Source: Malaya genurostris (lineage: Eukaryota > Arthropoda > Insecta > Diptera > Culicidae). From it: a stretch of DNA of 64,000 nucleotides. Under the pieces are notes generated by a model that did no database searches, was not told the origin of the DNA, and saw only the letters and a list, made by a program, of their open reading frames with translations. The translations under genes and the position numbers were made by a program. The stretch is from NCBI RefSeq assembly GCF_030247185.1, contig NC_080571.1, positions 104,987,128 through 105,051,127 on the forward strand, written 5' to 3'. Below, one piece after another: positions 11,357 through 22,334 of this stretch (within the stretch, counting starts at the first letter, position 1; each line of letters opens with the position of its first letter).

Positions 11357-11952
11357 CATGGGTTCCCAAACGATTATGGGTCATGGACCCCTTTACTAAT
11401 ACTGTTTTCGTTTATTGATCAGAGCAGCCCGAAAGCTGACCCAGAGTCGCCCAAACAACTTTTGATATGTTTGTTTTAGCAACCTGAGGTCGCTCTAGAT
11501 CGGACTCCAATCGCGTAGTTTCGCTTAGAAAATTTTCTCAGGTCGCACCACGCATCCAGCCGAGTTTGTTTATTTTATCTTTTTTTCTTGAGTTGTTGTT
11601 TAGGGCGCGTACCACGTGTTCGTTTTACTCGGAGTCAGAGTAGCCCGCGTCTAGGTTCAAAAACGAAAACGGTATAAAATTATCATAGGCCTCAAACCCC
11701 CATCAACAAATTCCTTTGAAAATTCAATTTCTTGCTTTTTTAATATTGATGTAAAATACTTACCAATTTCTGCGGATGGTCAAATAAACACAACTTTTTT
11801 ATCGTAAATATTTCAAATAACAACTTATATTATACAATAGGGGGTCGATTTCTAGACCTCATCGACCCCCATAGTCAGTTTTCGTTTACGTCGACCCCGG
11901 AAAAAGGATATCGACTCCAAGGGGTCTATATCGACCACTTTGGGAACCCCTG
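11357..11952. mobile_element. hAT-type non-autonomous element, 596 bp, with 8-bp target duplication
   Basis: The ends are CATGGGTTCCCAAA and, inverted, CAGGGGTTCCCAAA (one mismatch). GTCTACAG flanks both sides (11349-11356, 11953-11960), a perfect 8-bp target duplication. The CAGGGGTTCCCAAA terminus is a common hAT end. The interior has no transposase and contains several GTCGACCCC-type short repeats near the right end. Confidence 0.9.
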
Positions 11953-11960
11953 GTCTACAG

Positions 11961-13150
11961 GATTACTATTCCAAAGTCCTGAAACCTTATGACGGTATAC
12001 TCATGATAATATCTCATTTTTTAGAAACACATGGCTCAATGTACAAAACTGCCTAAAGAGCATCCTTTTAAGGTGATTTAGCTTAGCTATTCTTGTTTGC
12101 CCAAAAGTCGTGAAAGCTCTCTTAATCCTGAAGTCAATATGGGAAGACCAATTCTGTTTTGAATCGAAAGTATCCCCAGCTTACTTAAATTTATCTACCT
12201 ACCACAGCAATCTCAGCACATAATGATTATATCGGACGAACTCGTGTGGTGAGTGAAATGTACCATTGATGATTTTCCCGGGTTCACAAATAATTCAATC
12301 TGACAATCAAAGAGAGGCTTACTGTAACACAAATAGTAAAGAATAGTGTCAGGCTAAAGACGCAGGTATTCCAATATGAAGAAAGGCCCAATAGTGTAGA
12401 AATGTAGGAGCACAACCATATTGCTCTACTTGATTGCATACCATACTTTTTCCGGAGTCATTGGATCTTTCTTTCAGATACAAATATGTCAAACTTGTTA
12501 ATGAATATTCGAATAATAGCTCTGTTTATGTGTCAATTTTAGGGTCACAGAATAAATCTTTTGAATCTCTTAAAATATGAGCATAAGCTACGGTACTAGA
12601 AAAATGTGTAGTTTAAGCCAGCGGGAAAACAGAACACTGTGAGCATGATATGCATCAAGTAACCTTCTACAATATAAAGAAGATTTATGACTAAATACAG
12701 GTACTTAGAGTACACTTAAGGTGTGAACAACTCAGTTTTATTTGTTGAATTGCGCTTCATAGTAAACACCAGCGCCGCTTTGACGTATTAATGGGCCCGA
12801 GGACAATTTAGGAGGAGGATTAATTTCTGTGCTTCTTACTAACTTTTTTTTCTCGGTGGATCCCGTCAGGGGCCCCTTAAGATCGTGGGCCCGTGACACG
12901 TGCCCCCTACCCCTCTGTAAAAGCGGCCATGGTAAACACTGAACTTATTCAATATACATTCATATTCAGAGATGATGTTTTGATTTTGCATCTGTCAGCG
13001 ACAACAACGAACAATTCAAATGGCCTTTGAATTAGGTTTCACTGTTATTTTTTTTTATTTCTCGAATCAATACATTTATGCTTCTCCCAACAATTCATGT
13101 AATCTTTACTAATGCATAAAACAGTAAAACAATATTGAAAAAAGCCGAAC
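11961..13150. other. Non-coding DNA; possible hAT-like relic at about 12768-12930
   Basis: Mostly AT-rich with no gene. At about 12768-12930 a GGGCCCG-rich stretch has inverted-looking ends (AGCGCCGCTTT on the left; AAAGCGGCCAT on the right) of a kind common to decayed hAT-type elements. No target duplication was confirmed. Confidence 0.3.
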
Positions 13151-13620
13151 GATGAATGACCCCGTTAATTATACTAGCGGTGCTGGTTTAGCGCTCAGGC
13201 TCACTCGTTCCCGCAATACACAAAGCACAAGCGACGTTCAGCCGGAATAAAAAATTATTAAAGATTTTTGATAAAGCAACACCTTGCACTCTGCAATTTC
13301 TGCTGCTGCCAGGAATTCATCTGCACCTCGCTGCGCTCAGACCCCGGAAAGCTGACCAATCTTTTGCTTGCCCCAATGAACGCGAAAAACATACATCAAA
13401 CACGGAGTAAAAGTGCCACTTTAAGGAGCCGACCCTGTATAGTTCGCATTCGTTTGTGCCGAGCGGGCGAAAGTTCGGCTGAACGTGAACAGCATTGGGC
13501 AGCATAAGCACAGATAAATGTGGGTAGGATTATAAATTTTCCCCGTTAACGATTTGCACCCTCCCGACCAGTCATGGCCAAGGTCCTGTAAACAAGCCCG
13601 TTGTGTTAGGCTCGGATTCT
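13151..13620. other. GC/CpG-rich non-repetitive block of unknown role
   Basis: This block is clearly richer in CG than its surroundings (CAAGCGACGTTCAGCCGG, GAGCGGGCGAAAGTTCGGCTGAACG). It contains the inverted pair CGTTCAGCCG (about 13230) and CGGCTGAACG (about 13475). Small open frames exist on both strands without recognisable domains. It could be an unannotated promoter or 5' exon, or an old element remnant. Confidence 0.25.
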
Positions 13621-14420
13621 GCTTTGCGTTTTTAACAGCTATATCGATAATCGCCGGAGAAGATTTCGCACAGTGCGGGCGAATAAAAATATATTAAAGA
13701 CAAACTGGCTTCAGTGGGAGGAGAGAAGTCAAAATATATTTATATTTAATAACACTTTATTTATTGGTTTTTAATCAGATTGTTTAAATATTGTGCGCAG
13801 CTCATAAATTTTACGTATAATCTCATTGTAGTGAATGATTTTAGCGCTTTAAACGGGTAAATTAACGCTCGAAACGGTACCCCAACTAATTTCAAGAACG
13901 AAACCGAATAGATTCTCAATTTTCATCTTGTCCCTGTTGAACAGTGGTATTATTTCCCGCAGTGACAGCGTGTGAGTTTCACTAAAATATCTAACCAGAA
14001 GATTTATTGGCTTTTATCATGGCAGTTACTTTAACAAGTTGTTGAGAAGTTGAATGCTCAGGACTGAATCCAAAATGATCCGATAGAAAAATTAATTCTC
14101 GTTGATATGAGCCATCATTCTTATTGAGACATTTATTGACGTGAATATTTATTACTCTGTTATGGCCGTGAATAACTCAAGTTGTACTGAATGTAACAAC
14201 ACCATTCCTGCTCCATATTATCGAAAATAGGATCAGTAAATTTTAATTATATTTTAAGCAGTATGTGATACTCACATATAACTTTAAAATCAAGTTGTCT
14301 CAACCTTTTGTTATCACACTTGCTATGCAACTCATCACGCTTGCCTTGTCTTTCTCGCACTCGGACATATCAGTTCAACTGGACTCGAAATTCGATCTTT
14401 TCTGCTTGGGCGTTAGACGA
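13621..14420. other. AT-rich intergenic DNA
   Basis: No gene, RNA gene or structured repeat is recognised. Confidence 0.3.
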
Positions 14421-14423
14421 ATA

Positions 14424-14655
14424 ATGTACGATTCAGACGATCCGTCTCCTTCCGTCACAGTCAACCACCGTCACCGTCAACATTAATTACATGCATTCTT
14501 ATGGAACCATTCACACGTAACGCCACCGTCACGGAACATCATGACGGACGGAGCGTGTGAACGTTCCGGTAAGGAAAGTATTGAACTAATTTTGACGGAA
14601 GCTGACGTTTCGGTGACGGTGACGGAAGAAGGCGGACCGCCTGAATCGCACATAA
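14424..14655. repeat. Foldback-type MITE rich in CCGTCAC motifs
   Basis: The left end (TACGATTCAGACGATCCGTC) is mirrored by the right end (inverse: TGCGATTCAGGCGGTCCGCC), and both continue into CTTCCGTCAC. Internal CCGTCACCGTCA repeats occur in both orientations. A related end, TACGATTCAGACGATAAGTC, occurs at about 15674, so the family has at least two members here. Target duplication is not clear. Confidence 0.55.
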
Positions 14656-15114
14656 GGACAGGCGAACTTTCACAATCAGTTGCTAGCAAGAGCAGCAGAA
14701 TTTTTCCCGCAGGGACATTGGAACTAAAATACCTCTGTGATTATGAATGAAAACAATATCCAGTTCGTGCAGTATTGCAACCGGGTATGTGTCTGTGTAT
14801 GTATGTGTGTGTATTGAATGTAAACGTGTCATGACTCTAGAATTTAAAGGGAGCCTTATAGCTTGCAATGTGGACACAGATAATAAAATTTTTCAAAATC
14901 CTATGTAAAATTTTACATTTGCTATACGTTAAAAATTGGTAATGCTGCCCTCCACTGTTAGCCCCGATCTTCGAAAACGTTCCATTCCGGAGTGATAACA
15001 AAGTTCTCTTGTCTATTACAGAAATTATCCTACTAAAACTATTGAAACACTTGTCACACTATTTTTACGACTGTAAAACTATTTCATTCACTAACAACCA
15101 CAAATGTACATTCG

Positions 15115-15410
15115 CTATTTCGAAATTAGTATATTTCTGTATAAAATGTTCAAAACGACGAATGTAGACGACTATGAGAGATTCGCTTTGTTTACTTACT
15201 TTTTCGATTATTGCGAAACATTCCTGCTTCTTTCGGTAATGTCTTCAGTGCAGATTCAAAGATGATAGCTTTAGTTATTATTATCGGTAAATAATTGGAG
15301 TGAAGGATTGCTAATAGTACCGTAATAATCGGAGGAGAAAGTAAACAAAAAGATTTTCTCATTGTTACAATCGTCGTTTTGAACATTTCATACAGATTTC
15401 ATTAGTCACG
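15115..15410. repeat. Imperfect inverted-repeat element
   Basis: Left sequence with TTTCGAAATTAG, ATGTTCAAAACGACGA and TTTGTTTACTT is mirrored on the right by TTTCGTGACTAA, ATGTTCAAAACGACGA and TTTGTTTACTT. The arms span roughly 80 bp each and are imperfect. No transposase is present. The 232-bp MITE at 15415 has inserted at its right edge. Confidence 0.55.
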
Positions 15411-15414
15411 AAAT

Positions 15415-15646
15415 CATGCCTTTTTTTAGAACGGCCAATAAGCCACCTGTCAACTTCCACTTTCGAAAGAAATTGCAAGCGAGCTATGAAAGAGAGAGTA
15501 TTAAATTTAACACTAGACGAAAGAGGAAAGTTTTCTCTGCCGTTTGCTATTATGACTTACTCTCAGCGAGTGCCGAGTCATTCGAAATTAGTCTTCAAAG
15601 TGAATGTTGATGGATGGCTTATTGGCCGTTCTAAAAAAAAGGCGTG
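15415..15646 (+). mobile_element. 232-bp MITE, copy 1, with 4-bp target duplication
   Basis: The ends are CATGCCTTTTTTTAGAACGG and, inverted, CACGCCTTTTTTTTAGAACG, followed by GCCAATAAGCCA on both sides. AAAT precedes (15411-15414) and follows (15647-15650). A second copy at 51724-51958 is about the same length, inverted, and flanked by ATAT. No coding capacity; the superfamily is unknown. Confidence 0.82.
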
Positions 15647-15650
15647 AAAT

Positions 15651-16535
15651 GCACTAACCTCAATCAGTTTTAAGTACGATTCAGACGATAAGTCAACTTC
15701 CGTCAACGTTAACAGGACTTCACCGGTAGTTTTAAGTTGTTTAAGGCTTTCATTAATGAACCGTATACACGTTCCGAACGTAAACACGTTCAGTGAGGTT
15801 GACATAGCATGTTAATAAGTGTTACAAACAGCTCCTTTCCATTGCCATTTCTTGTCGGTAACGGTCACCTGATATAACGTATGAACCGTACTTTAGCTGA
15901 ATAACATATCTGCGAGAAATTTTCAATACGACAAAAGTAACATTTTTGTTGAACCGAGTAAAGCGATTAAAAACAAAATAACACAATTTTAAATCTTATT
16001 TTAGAAAATGTAGTTTAAATAACCTATTATTTTTGCTAAATCTTCCAATTTACATGCGTGCAACGTATCATAGTAACCAATTCACAGTTTTTAGTCACAA
16101 AGATAACTTTTAGGCAAAAACAACACTCACTTCGTTCTGCAATTTGATCGTGTACATCGAACAGAGTGTTAGGCAGTTTTTTTTCTGGTTGACTTGACAC
16201 ATAAGTCGCTTTGCTGCTGTTAGTTGAGTCGTTCTGCGAATGTCTAGTGAGCTTTGAGACCTTTTTCTTTGATTTGACGGTCTCTACTATCGGAAAAAGA
16301 CAGGTGGGTAATGTCAAAGACATACCTGGATGATGTGAATAAGAATAAAACTGACATGCTTTTTCAACACTTCCGAATATCGATAATCGCACGAACTATT
16401 TGATTGATTGTTTGTAACGGTGCAAATTTAAGGCGCAACGCACAAGAGCAAAAAATTACAGGGACAAGAACGATTACATCAAAAATGCAGTATCAAAATT
16501 CATTCATAAGTTGAAACATCCACATCAAATCACAT
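15651..16535. other. Non-coding DNA with a MITE end and a dispersed-repeat fragment
   Basis: About 15674-15890 begins with the same TACGATTCAGACGA terminus as the 14424 element. About 16300-16400 resembles 27065-27150 (GGGTAATGTCAAAGACAT followed by a CTGGATG segment), a dispersed repeat. The 118-codon minus-strand frame at 16036-16392 overlaps this repeat and has no recognisable domain. Confidence 0.35.
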
Positions 16536-16898
16536 CCCAAGTAGCAATTAAAACTTATAATTAGCCTGTTTCACAATTGATTCATATCGGTTATTTTTGT
16601 TAGATATGTTCGACAATTGATTCAACACGTTTTTGTAAGGGATGTAAAATTCATTCATATTACTGCTTGTGAAACCACCTCAAAAACCTGAATGGATTAA
16701 GTTCCACATCCGGTTTTTCAACTGACTGTACGACAATCATTTGAGAAGTTTCAATTCCGGTTTCCACTTAGTAAATATTACTGTTGTGAAACAAGAAACT
16801 TGTTACACATCATACAAGAAACGTGCGCTTTTCTAATCTCATAATCGTTGCGAGAAAAATTAATAAATCCAGTACTAGAGCAATGTTTGCTACTTGGG
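16536..16898. mobile_element. 363-bp MITE with CCCAAGTAGCAA ends
   Basis: A 12-bp perfect terminal inverted repeat, CCCAAGTAGCAA at 16536 and TTGCTACTTGGG ending at 16898. The interior is AT-rich and contains CACAATTGATTCA-type short repeats but no ORF. No convincing target duplication is visible. Confidence 0.6.
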
Positions 16899-18117
16899 TT
16901 GTGGCCATCTAGGATTTCTAAATTTTAGTTACTACTTTTTTGCTGTTTTGCTTCTTAGAGCCGAAGCAATGATATTGTAATCGATTTTATCTTAATTCAT
17001 TGATTAAAAGTAGGAAAAGTATTACCGTCGGTTGCTATTTAGTTATATGTATAGATTTATATTCAAATAAAAGGTCTTAAGGTCCCATAGATTGCAATTG
17101 ACCTTTTTCATTCATTTCGTGAAAGAATTAGATAAAATACTCAAACAGGGAAAAAGTTATTAAAAAATCAAATCTGGAGTAATTTCGTTACACCTCTCTA
17201 TGGACATTATGTCCCTCGATTCAGCAGTATGCATCAAGTTGCAATATTATTTCATAGATTTGAAACGATTATTGAAACATCATTAAGAGGATCGAAAATG
17301 TTAGTTCCCAATTGCAATTTGTTTGTTACGCTAATAATTTCTGATGCAAATAATATTTCATTTTCTGTTTTTTTCTATTTTGAAATTTCAAGGGGCATAA
17401 TACTTTATTGTTGTGGGGCATAATAACTTTGGTTAAGGGACATACAATTCCCACATTATCGAAATGACGGAATGAGCAATGAATTCTTACTCGACTGCAC
17501 GATTTTTTAGTGCTCGATCGGTTCAGTGCTAGAATTTTCGCCTGAGTTTGCTGCACGATCAACCTGATTGACAGTGACATCATAAATGTCATTGCATATT
17601 GGCTCATTTTATGAATGTGTTAGTGTAAAATTTAGGCGACTTAAGCCATGTCACTACACTCCAGCTAGAGGAATGGATGATGCTGACTAAGGTAGGCCGT
17701 TTTGTTAATTTCCAGCGAATTTCAACAGTTTATGTTGAGATTCTAAGAAGAACTGGTTATTTACTAGTTCTGTATATCCGAAAAACATGACGATTTAAAT
17801 TTGTATATTCAGTTATATAATGTTTTCGTTTAAAAATAAACTGAAAATCAGCACGAAAAAATCGGGAAAGAAGAAGACGAATTGACAATTCAGTCCGCAT
17901 CTTCTCACTCAATTCCGAATGATTTCCGAATCAACCGGTTGTAGGCGAAATTCGAAATCGGTTGTTGCACTGGAGTTGGAATTGATTCGAAATTCCACAT
18001 GATTTTCACATGGAACTCCGAATGAAAATTTCTCACCGATTCGGAATTGATTCGGAATCTATTCGAATCTGATAATGTGGGTTGTTGTGGGACATATTCT
18101 CCCACTTGTACGTGATG
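16899..18117. other. Non-coding intergenic DNA
   Basis: AT-rich. A stretch at about 17900-18080 contains several GATTCGGAATTGATTCG-type inverted short repeats, probably a decayed MITE. No gene is recognised. Confidence 0.3.
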
Positions 18118-18434
18118 GGCAGATTTCCCCCCAGACGCCTGTCTATGTTTTGCCAGGAGTCGGCCAAAGTCTGGCAACAATGCAACAACCCTTTCCGGCA
18201 GAGAATTTCGCCTAGCGGTTATTAACGGTTCTGTTTCTGTCGGATTCTTGCCATATAAGATTGGAAGAACCGTTTTGAATCGGTTGTACATTTTTAGCGC
18301 CTTGGTTATTGCCCTTCATAAACAAGACACGTACGGCGAGATAACGACGCAATTTCGCCTGGACAATTTTGACAGCAGCCAGCCTTCTGACGGTTGCCAG
18401 AATTCCTCACCAGCAGGATGTAGCTGCTGAGGCA
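18118..18434 (+). repeat. Dispersed repeat B (GGGCAGATTTCCCCCCAGAC), copy 1
   Basis: This sequence is shared with 51454-51723 (start to ATTGCCCTTCA) and, for its second half (ACAAGACACGTAC to AATTCCTCAC), with about 56118-56226. The three partial copies overlap like pieces of one longer consensus of roughly 320 bp. There is no coding capacity: open frames on both strands through it are not conserved between copies. Confidence 0.65.
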
Positions 18435-20254
18435 TTATGTATAAGAAAAATGAAAAAAAAAACTGAGAATGTGGTCGTTTTGAAAAATGTGTTTTTATCA
18501 ATCAATTTACATCACTTCTACCAGAATCATTATGTTTTGCAACTGTTTAGCAATTAAATACTCATACTCTCGAAGAAAATATATTAATACAGTTCAACAT
18601 GAACCGCTAAGCAGACGTATACTTTCTGTTAATTGCAGAACACTTTCACCAAAGTGCAACGTCCTTACTGACGTGCCGAATGGAAACGTGTGCTAACGTT
18701 CTACTCATCGTCATATACCATTCGACTCAGTTTGTCGAGTACGCAAAATGTCTGTGTGTATGTATACATGTATGTAACAAAAAGATACACTCACTTTCTC
18801 GGAGATGACCGAACCGATTTTCACGAACTTAAATTCAAATGGAAGGTCACTTACCTGCTATTGAATTTTATCCGGATCGAACTTCCAGCTCGGGAGTAAC
18901 AGGGTAAAATATGCAAAAAAAAAAGTTCACTCGATTTTCTCATAGACCGATCACGATTATCGAAAATTTTGGAACCAGCTCTACGATCAACATCAATTTT
19001 GGTCGGATGAAATGAATGCCTCAATGAATAAACCGACATTTTGATATGTTTCTTGAACATGTGTGTGTCATGTCGGTTTTGAATGCAATCAGTAAGAATA
19101 TCTTAAGCGGCAAGTGAATATTAAAATATTGAGAGAAAAGGGAATTACACATAATTAACAGTTTCTCTCTGGAGAGAAAGTATTGTATTGATGAGAAGTT
19201 TAGATTTTTTGACAATATTTTCGTCAATCCAATATGGACACTCCTTGTATTGACAATAATATTGTCTCGTGTAAGGGCCGCTTTAGATTTTAATCACGAA
19301 TTTGAGGCTTTTTCTGAAAGTTTAAATTACATGCGCTTTCATTTTTATCGTGAATGTATGGATAAGATACGAATTATAACTAATCGCCTCGGGATAAATA
19401 CGTTTTTTGCGAAAGTCTCAATCATTTTATAATGATACAATTTTATGATTCATCGTCATTTTTTGTATAAATCTATATTGCGTTGCGGCAAAACTGAATG
19501 AATCATAAAAGTTTATCATATTTCCTCGTATGTGATATCAATAAATGCTACGACATAGAAAATCAAAATGGCGGCCAAGATTTTTTATTCTAGTACAAGT
19601 TGTATTATTTATCAAAAGAACGAACACTAATTATAGTTGTCATAAAACTGGTAGTGATTGCAGAATCAATTAAAAAACTCCTGCATATTATTATCAGAAC
19701 CATAAGGCATTCAAATTATTACTTGGGACGTGCTTGACTACCTCAAAAGCGTCTTCGAAGGTACGAGAAAGGCAAGCAAGTGTTATGAGTTTCCCTCATT
19801 GTTTCCAAAATTTGAAAAAACCTAATCTAGTTATTAATGGTTATCTCATAATGTTGAAAATTTAATCATATGGAGAATGTATTAAATGTTGTTGAATTTA
19901 GTAGTAAGTGCTGCCCACTCTTTCACAGGGCGAATTTGAAAATTCGCGACATAGTAAAGTAGGGCGTATTCACGTCGAAAGGGCATACATTACGATAGGC
20001 CCTTTCGAATGATTGTACATTATTACGAAACTTTTCTCTTGCATTTAAAGATAACGTAATATGTTTATGAGCCTTTTTAGAGAGAAAAAAATAATATCAG
20101 AAGGGGAATTACCGCGAGAATACTCTCTCAGCTCTCTCACGATTCAACTGTCAAAACTCAGAGTTAATTTTGTTTACAAACATTCGTTGTAACACGTGTA
20201 CCGGCAAGCGATCTGATTTTACTAAAACAACCTAACTGTTTTCTGTAATCCAAT
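18435..20254. other. Intergenic DNA upstream of TRMT61A
   Basis: A partial CCGGAAC-type repeat with ACTCAGTTTGTCGAGTACGC lies at about 18690-18900. The rest is AT-rich with no recognised element. The proximal promoter of TRMT61A must lie within the last few hundred bases; a CACGTG-containing motif (AACACGTGTACC) is at about 20190-20203, but no TATA box is obvious. Confidence 0.4.
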
Positions 20255-21428
20255 ATGAGTTTTGCTCAACCAAAAACTATTATAGACGAAGGCGATACTG
20301 TAATTCTTTACTTGACGATCACAAATGTGTATGCAATCGAAGCCATTCCTCAGATTAAAAATAAAAAAGGTGAAATGGTAGAAAATGTCTTCCAAACAAA
20401 CTTCGGTGCTCTAAAAGTAAAGGATATTATCGGTGTACAGTACGGATCTAAAGTGAGTTGAATACATCAAGTTTATATGCTTACTTACAAATATTAATCA
20501 CTTTTATTGCAGGTAGAGCTTTCTAAAGGATGGGCCCACGTTCTGCAGCCAAATCCTGAACTCTGGACCCAAACGTTGCCTCATCGAACCCAAATTCTGT
20601 ATACCCCTGACATCAGCATGATACTCCACCAGTTGGAGATCAAACCAGGCAGTATTGTGATCGAATCTGGCACCGGTTCAGGGTCTCTGTCACATTATTT
20701 TCTACGTGCCATCCGACCTCATGGGTATTTATACACATTTGACTTTCACGAGGAACGAGCGCAAAAAGCTCAGGACGAATTCAATGCTCACGGTTTAGGT
20801 GAATATGTGAAGGTATGTGATATCTTTAAAATGAAACTCAGATTGATCTATGAAATTAATTACAGGTCACACACCGAGACGTATGTGAAAACGGGTTCGG
20901 CGACGAGCTGAATGGTACTGCTGATGCCGTGTTTCTGGATTTACCGGCTCCGCAACTGGCGATTCCTCATGCATTAAAAGCTCTTAAAAATCAAGGTTCG
21001 TTCATTTTTTTTTTTAATTTTCCGTTAATTTAGATCAAAACTAAATCTTCTTATTGAATCACATAGGTGGACGTATTTGCTCATTTTCGCCGTGCATTGA
21101 ACAATCGAGTCGTGTGTGTGAAGCTTTGGAGCAAAACGGTTTCGTTGACATTGTAAACATAGAGATTCTGCAGGTGGAGGATATTGTAAAAACGAAAAAT
21201 ATTCCGGTAATGGATCTGGAATTTGTCAAACATAAGGTAAAGCTACAAGACTAAAACAATTGCAATAATTAATATTTTCAAACTCATTTCTAGAAAACGG
21301 CATTCGACAAAGATACCAAAACACCAAAAGACACTAAGAAGTACATCACTTCTAGTGCCCCAAATACCACGACTGGACATACAGGATACTTGACTGTTGC
21401 GGAGTTTCCGCCTTTATTCGCACGATAG
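20255..21428 (+). CDS. TRMT61A: tRNA (adenine-58-N1)-methyltransferase catalytic subunit TRMT61A
   Basis: Five exons: 20255-20452, 20513-20812, 20866-20995, 21067-21236 and 21294-21428 (933 bp, 310 residues plus stop). All junctions are GT-AG with phases 0, 0, 1, 0. The protein begins with the small N-terminal beta domain of the family (residues about 1-80) and continues into a Rossmann methyltransferase fold. The SAM-binding motif I reads VIESGTGSGSLS (about residues 116-127), and FLDLPAP carries the conserved Asp of the active site. TRMT61A with TRMT6 makes m1A58 in the T loop of nuclear tRNAs, including initiator tRNA. The human protein is 289 residues, so length fits. The start ATG is the first in frame and gives the family's usual N-terminus (MSFAQPKTIIDEGDTVILYL). 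The gene converges on DNA-PKcs. Confidence 0.95.
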
Positions 21429-21527
21429 CTTTAGTTTATTTTTTTATCTATGCACATTTTACGCAATTGTATAGGAATAATGATTATCAATACGTTCGGG
21501 TTAATTTATGCATCTGAATGAAGGAAC

Positions 21528-21533
21528 TTTATT
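21528..21533 (-). promoter_or_regulatory. Poly(A) signal of DNA-PKcs
   Basis: AATAAA on the minus strand, about 40 bp beyond the DNA-PKcs stop codon. I see no AATAAA or ATTAAA for TRMT61A on the plus strand between 21429 and 21640, so the two transcripts may overlap at their 3' ends. Confidence 0.65.
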
Positions 21534-21572
21534 TGTACATATAACAAGATTATGATTGACAAATCCACCTAA

Positions 21573-22334
21573 CTAAAACCACGGGAACCATCCAGAATAC
21601 GCAATACCCAAAATAGATCTACTTGTTGCCGCTTCAAGTAAGCACTGAACTTGCTGTTCAACGGTCAAATTTCCATTTGGTAATGCAGGTTTGTCAATCT
21701 GCAGTAATTTCAAATAACCATCGAGAAACTCTGGGTTATGGGCCGCCTGTCCGAGTCGAATTTCTTCCGCTATCAGAATCTTTGGATTAGAACCATTCAG
21801 CTTTTGAATTGCAATATTAATGCGAGTTTGAGGATCCCAACTTAAAAAGCCTTTGCTGTCATCCAGGTTGAATCGGCGGCGTGACGATTCCAGCCAATCT
21901 AATGTCGGATCCCGTACGAATACTTCCAGGCATGACTTCAATATTTTCTTCTGGTTTCTCAAACAGGCCAGCGTGTAAACCAAACATTTGTGCATCAATC
22001 CGGATGTTCGCATTGGTTCCATCACGCTAACGAATTGTGGTGTCAATCGAAAAGGAACCATCTCCGGAATAGCCTGGTCACGTGTTCCGGCACCGAACGC
22101 CAATCCAAAATCGACTCCAGCTAACTTACCGTTGCTACGATCGATCAACAGGTTCGATGTGTGCCTATCACCTATGCCTAGAATCCAACAGGAAATGTTC
22201 ATCGCCATTAGACTTTTAGCGAAATTTCCGCGCAAATTGTAGAACGATTCCGGCGACACGGTCATTTCGAAAAGTGCTCGCTTAAGCACATCAGGTTTGA
22301 TCTTGTAGCACAGCTCATTGAATTTCTGCATGAT
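21573..22334 (-). CDS. PRKDC: DNA-PKcs coding exon 8 (kinase C-lobe and FATC)
   Basis: 253 codons plus TAG, starting IMQKFNELCYKIKPDVLKRA after CTGTTCCAG. It contains GIGDRHTSNLLID (catalytic loop), VDFGLAFG (metal-binding DFG), PEMVPFRLTPQF (activation/P+1 region) and the FATC tail LGIAYSGWFPWF. All catalytic residues seen are the expected ones, so the kinase should be active. Confidence 0.95.
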   Translation of the reverse strand: MMQKFNELCYKIKPDVLKRALFEMTVSPESFYNLRGNFAKSLMAMNISCWILGIGDRHTSNLLIDRSNGKLAGVDFGLAFGAGTRDQAIPEMVPFRLTPQFVSVMEPMRTSGLMHKCLVYTLACLRNQKKILKSCLEVFVRDPTLDWLESSRRRFNLDDSKGFLSWDPQTRINIAIQKLNGSNPKILIAEEIRLGQAAHNPEFLDGYLKLLQIDKPALPNGNLTVEQQVQCLLEAATSRSILGIAYSGWFPWF

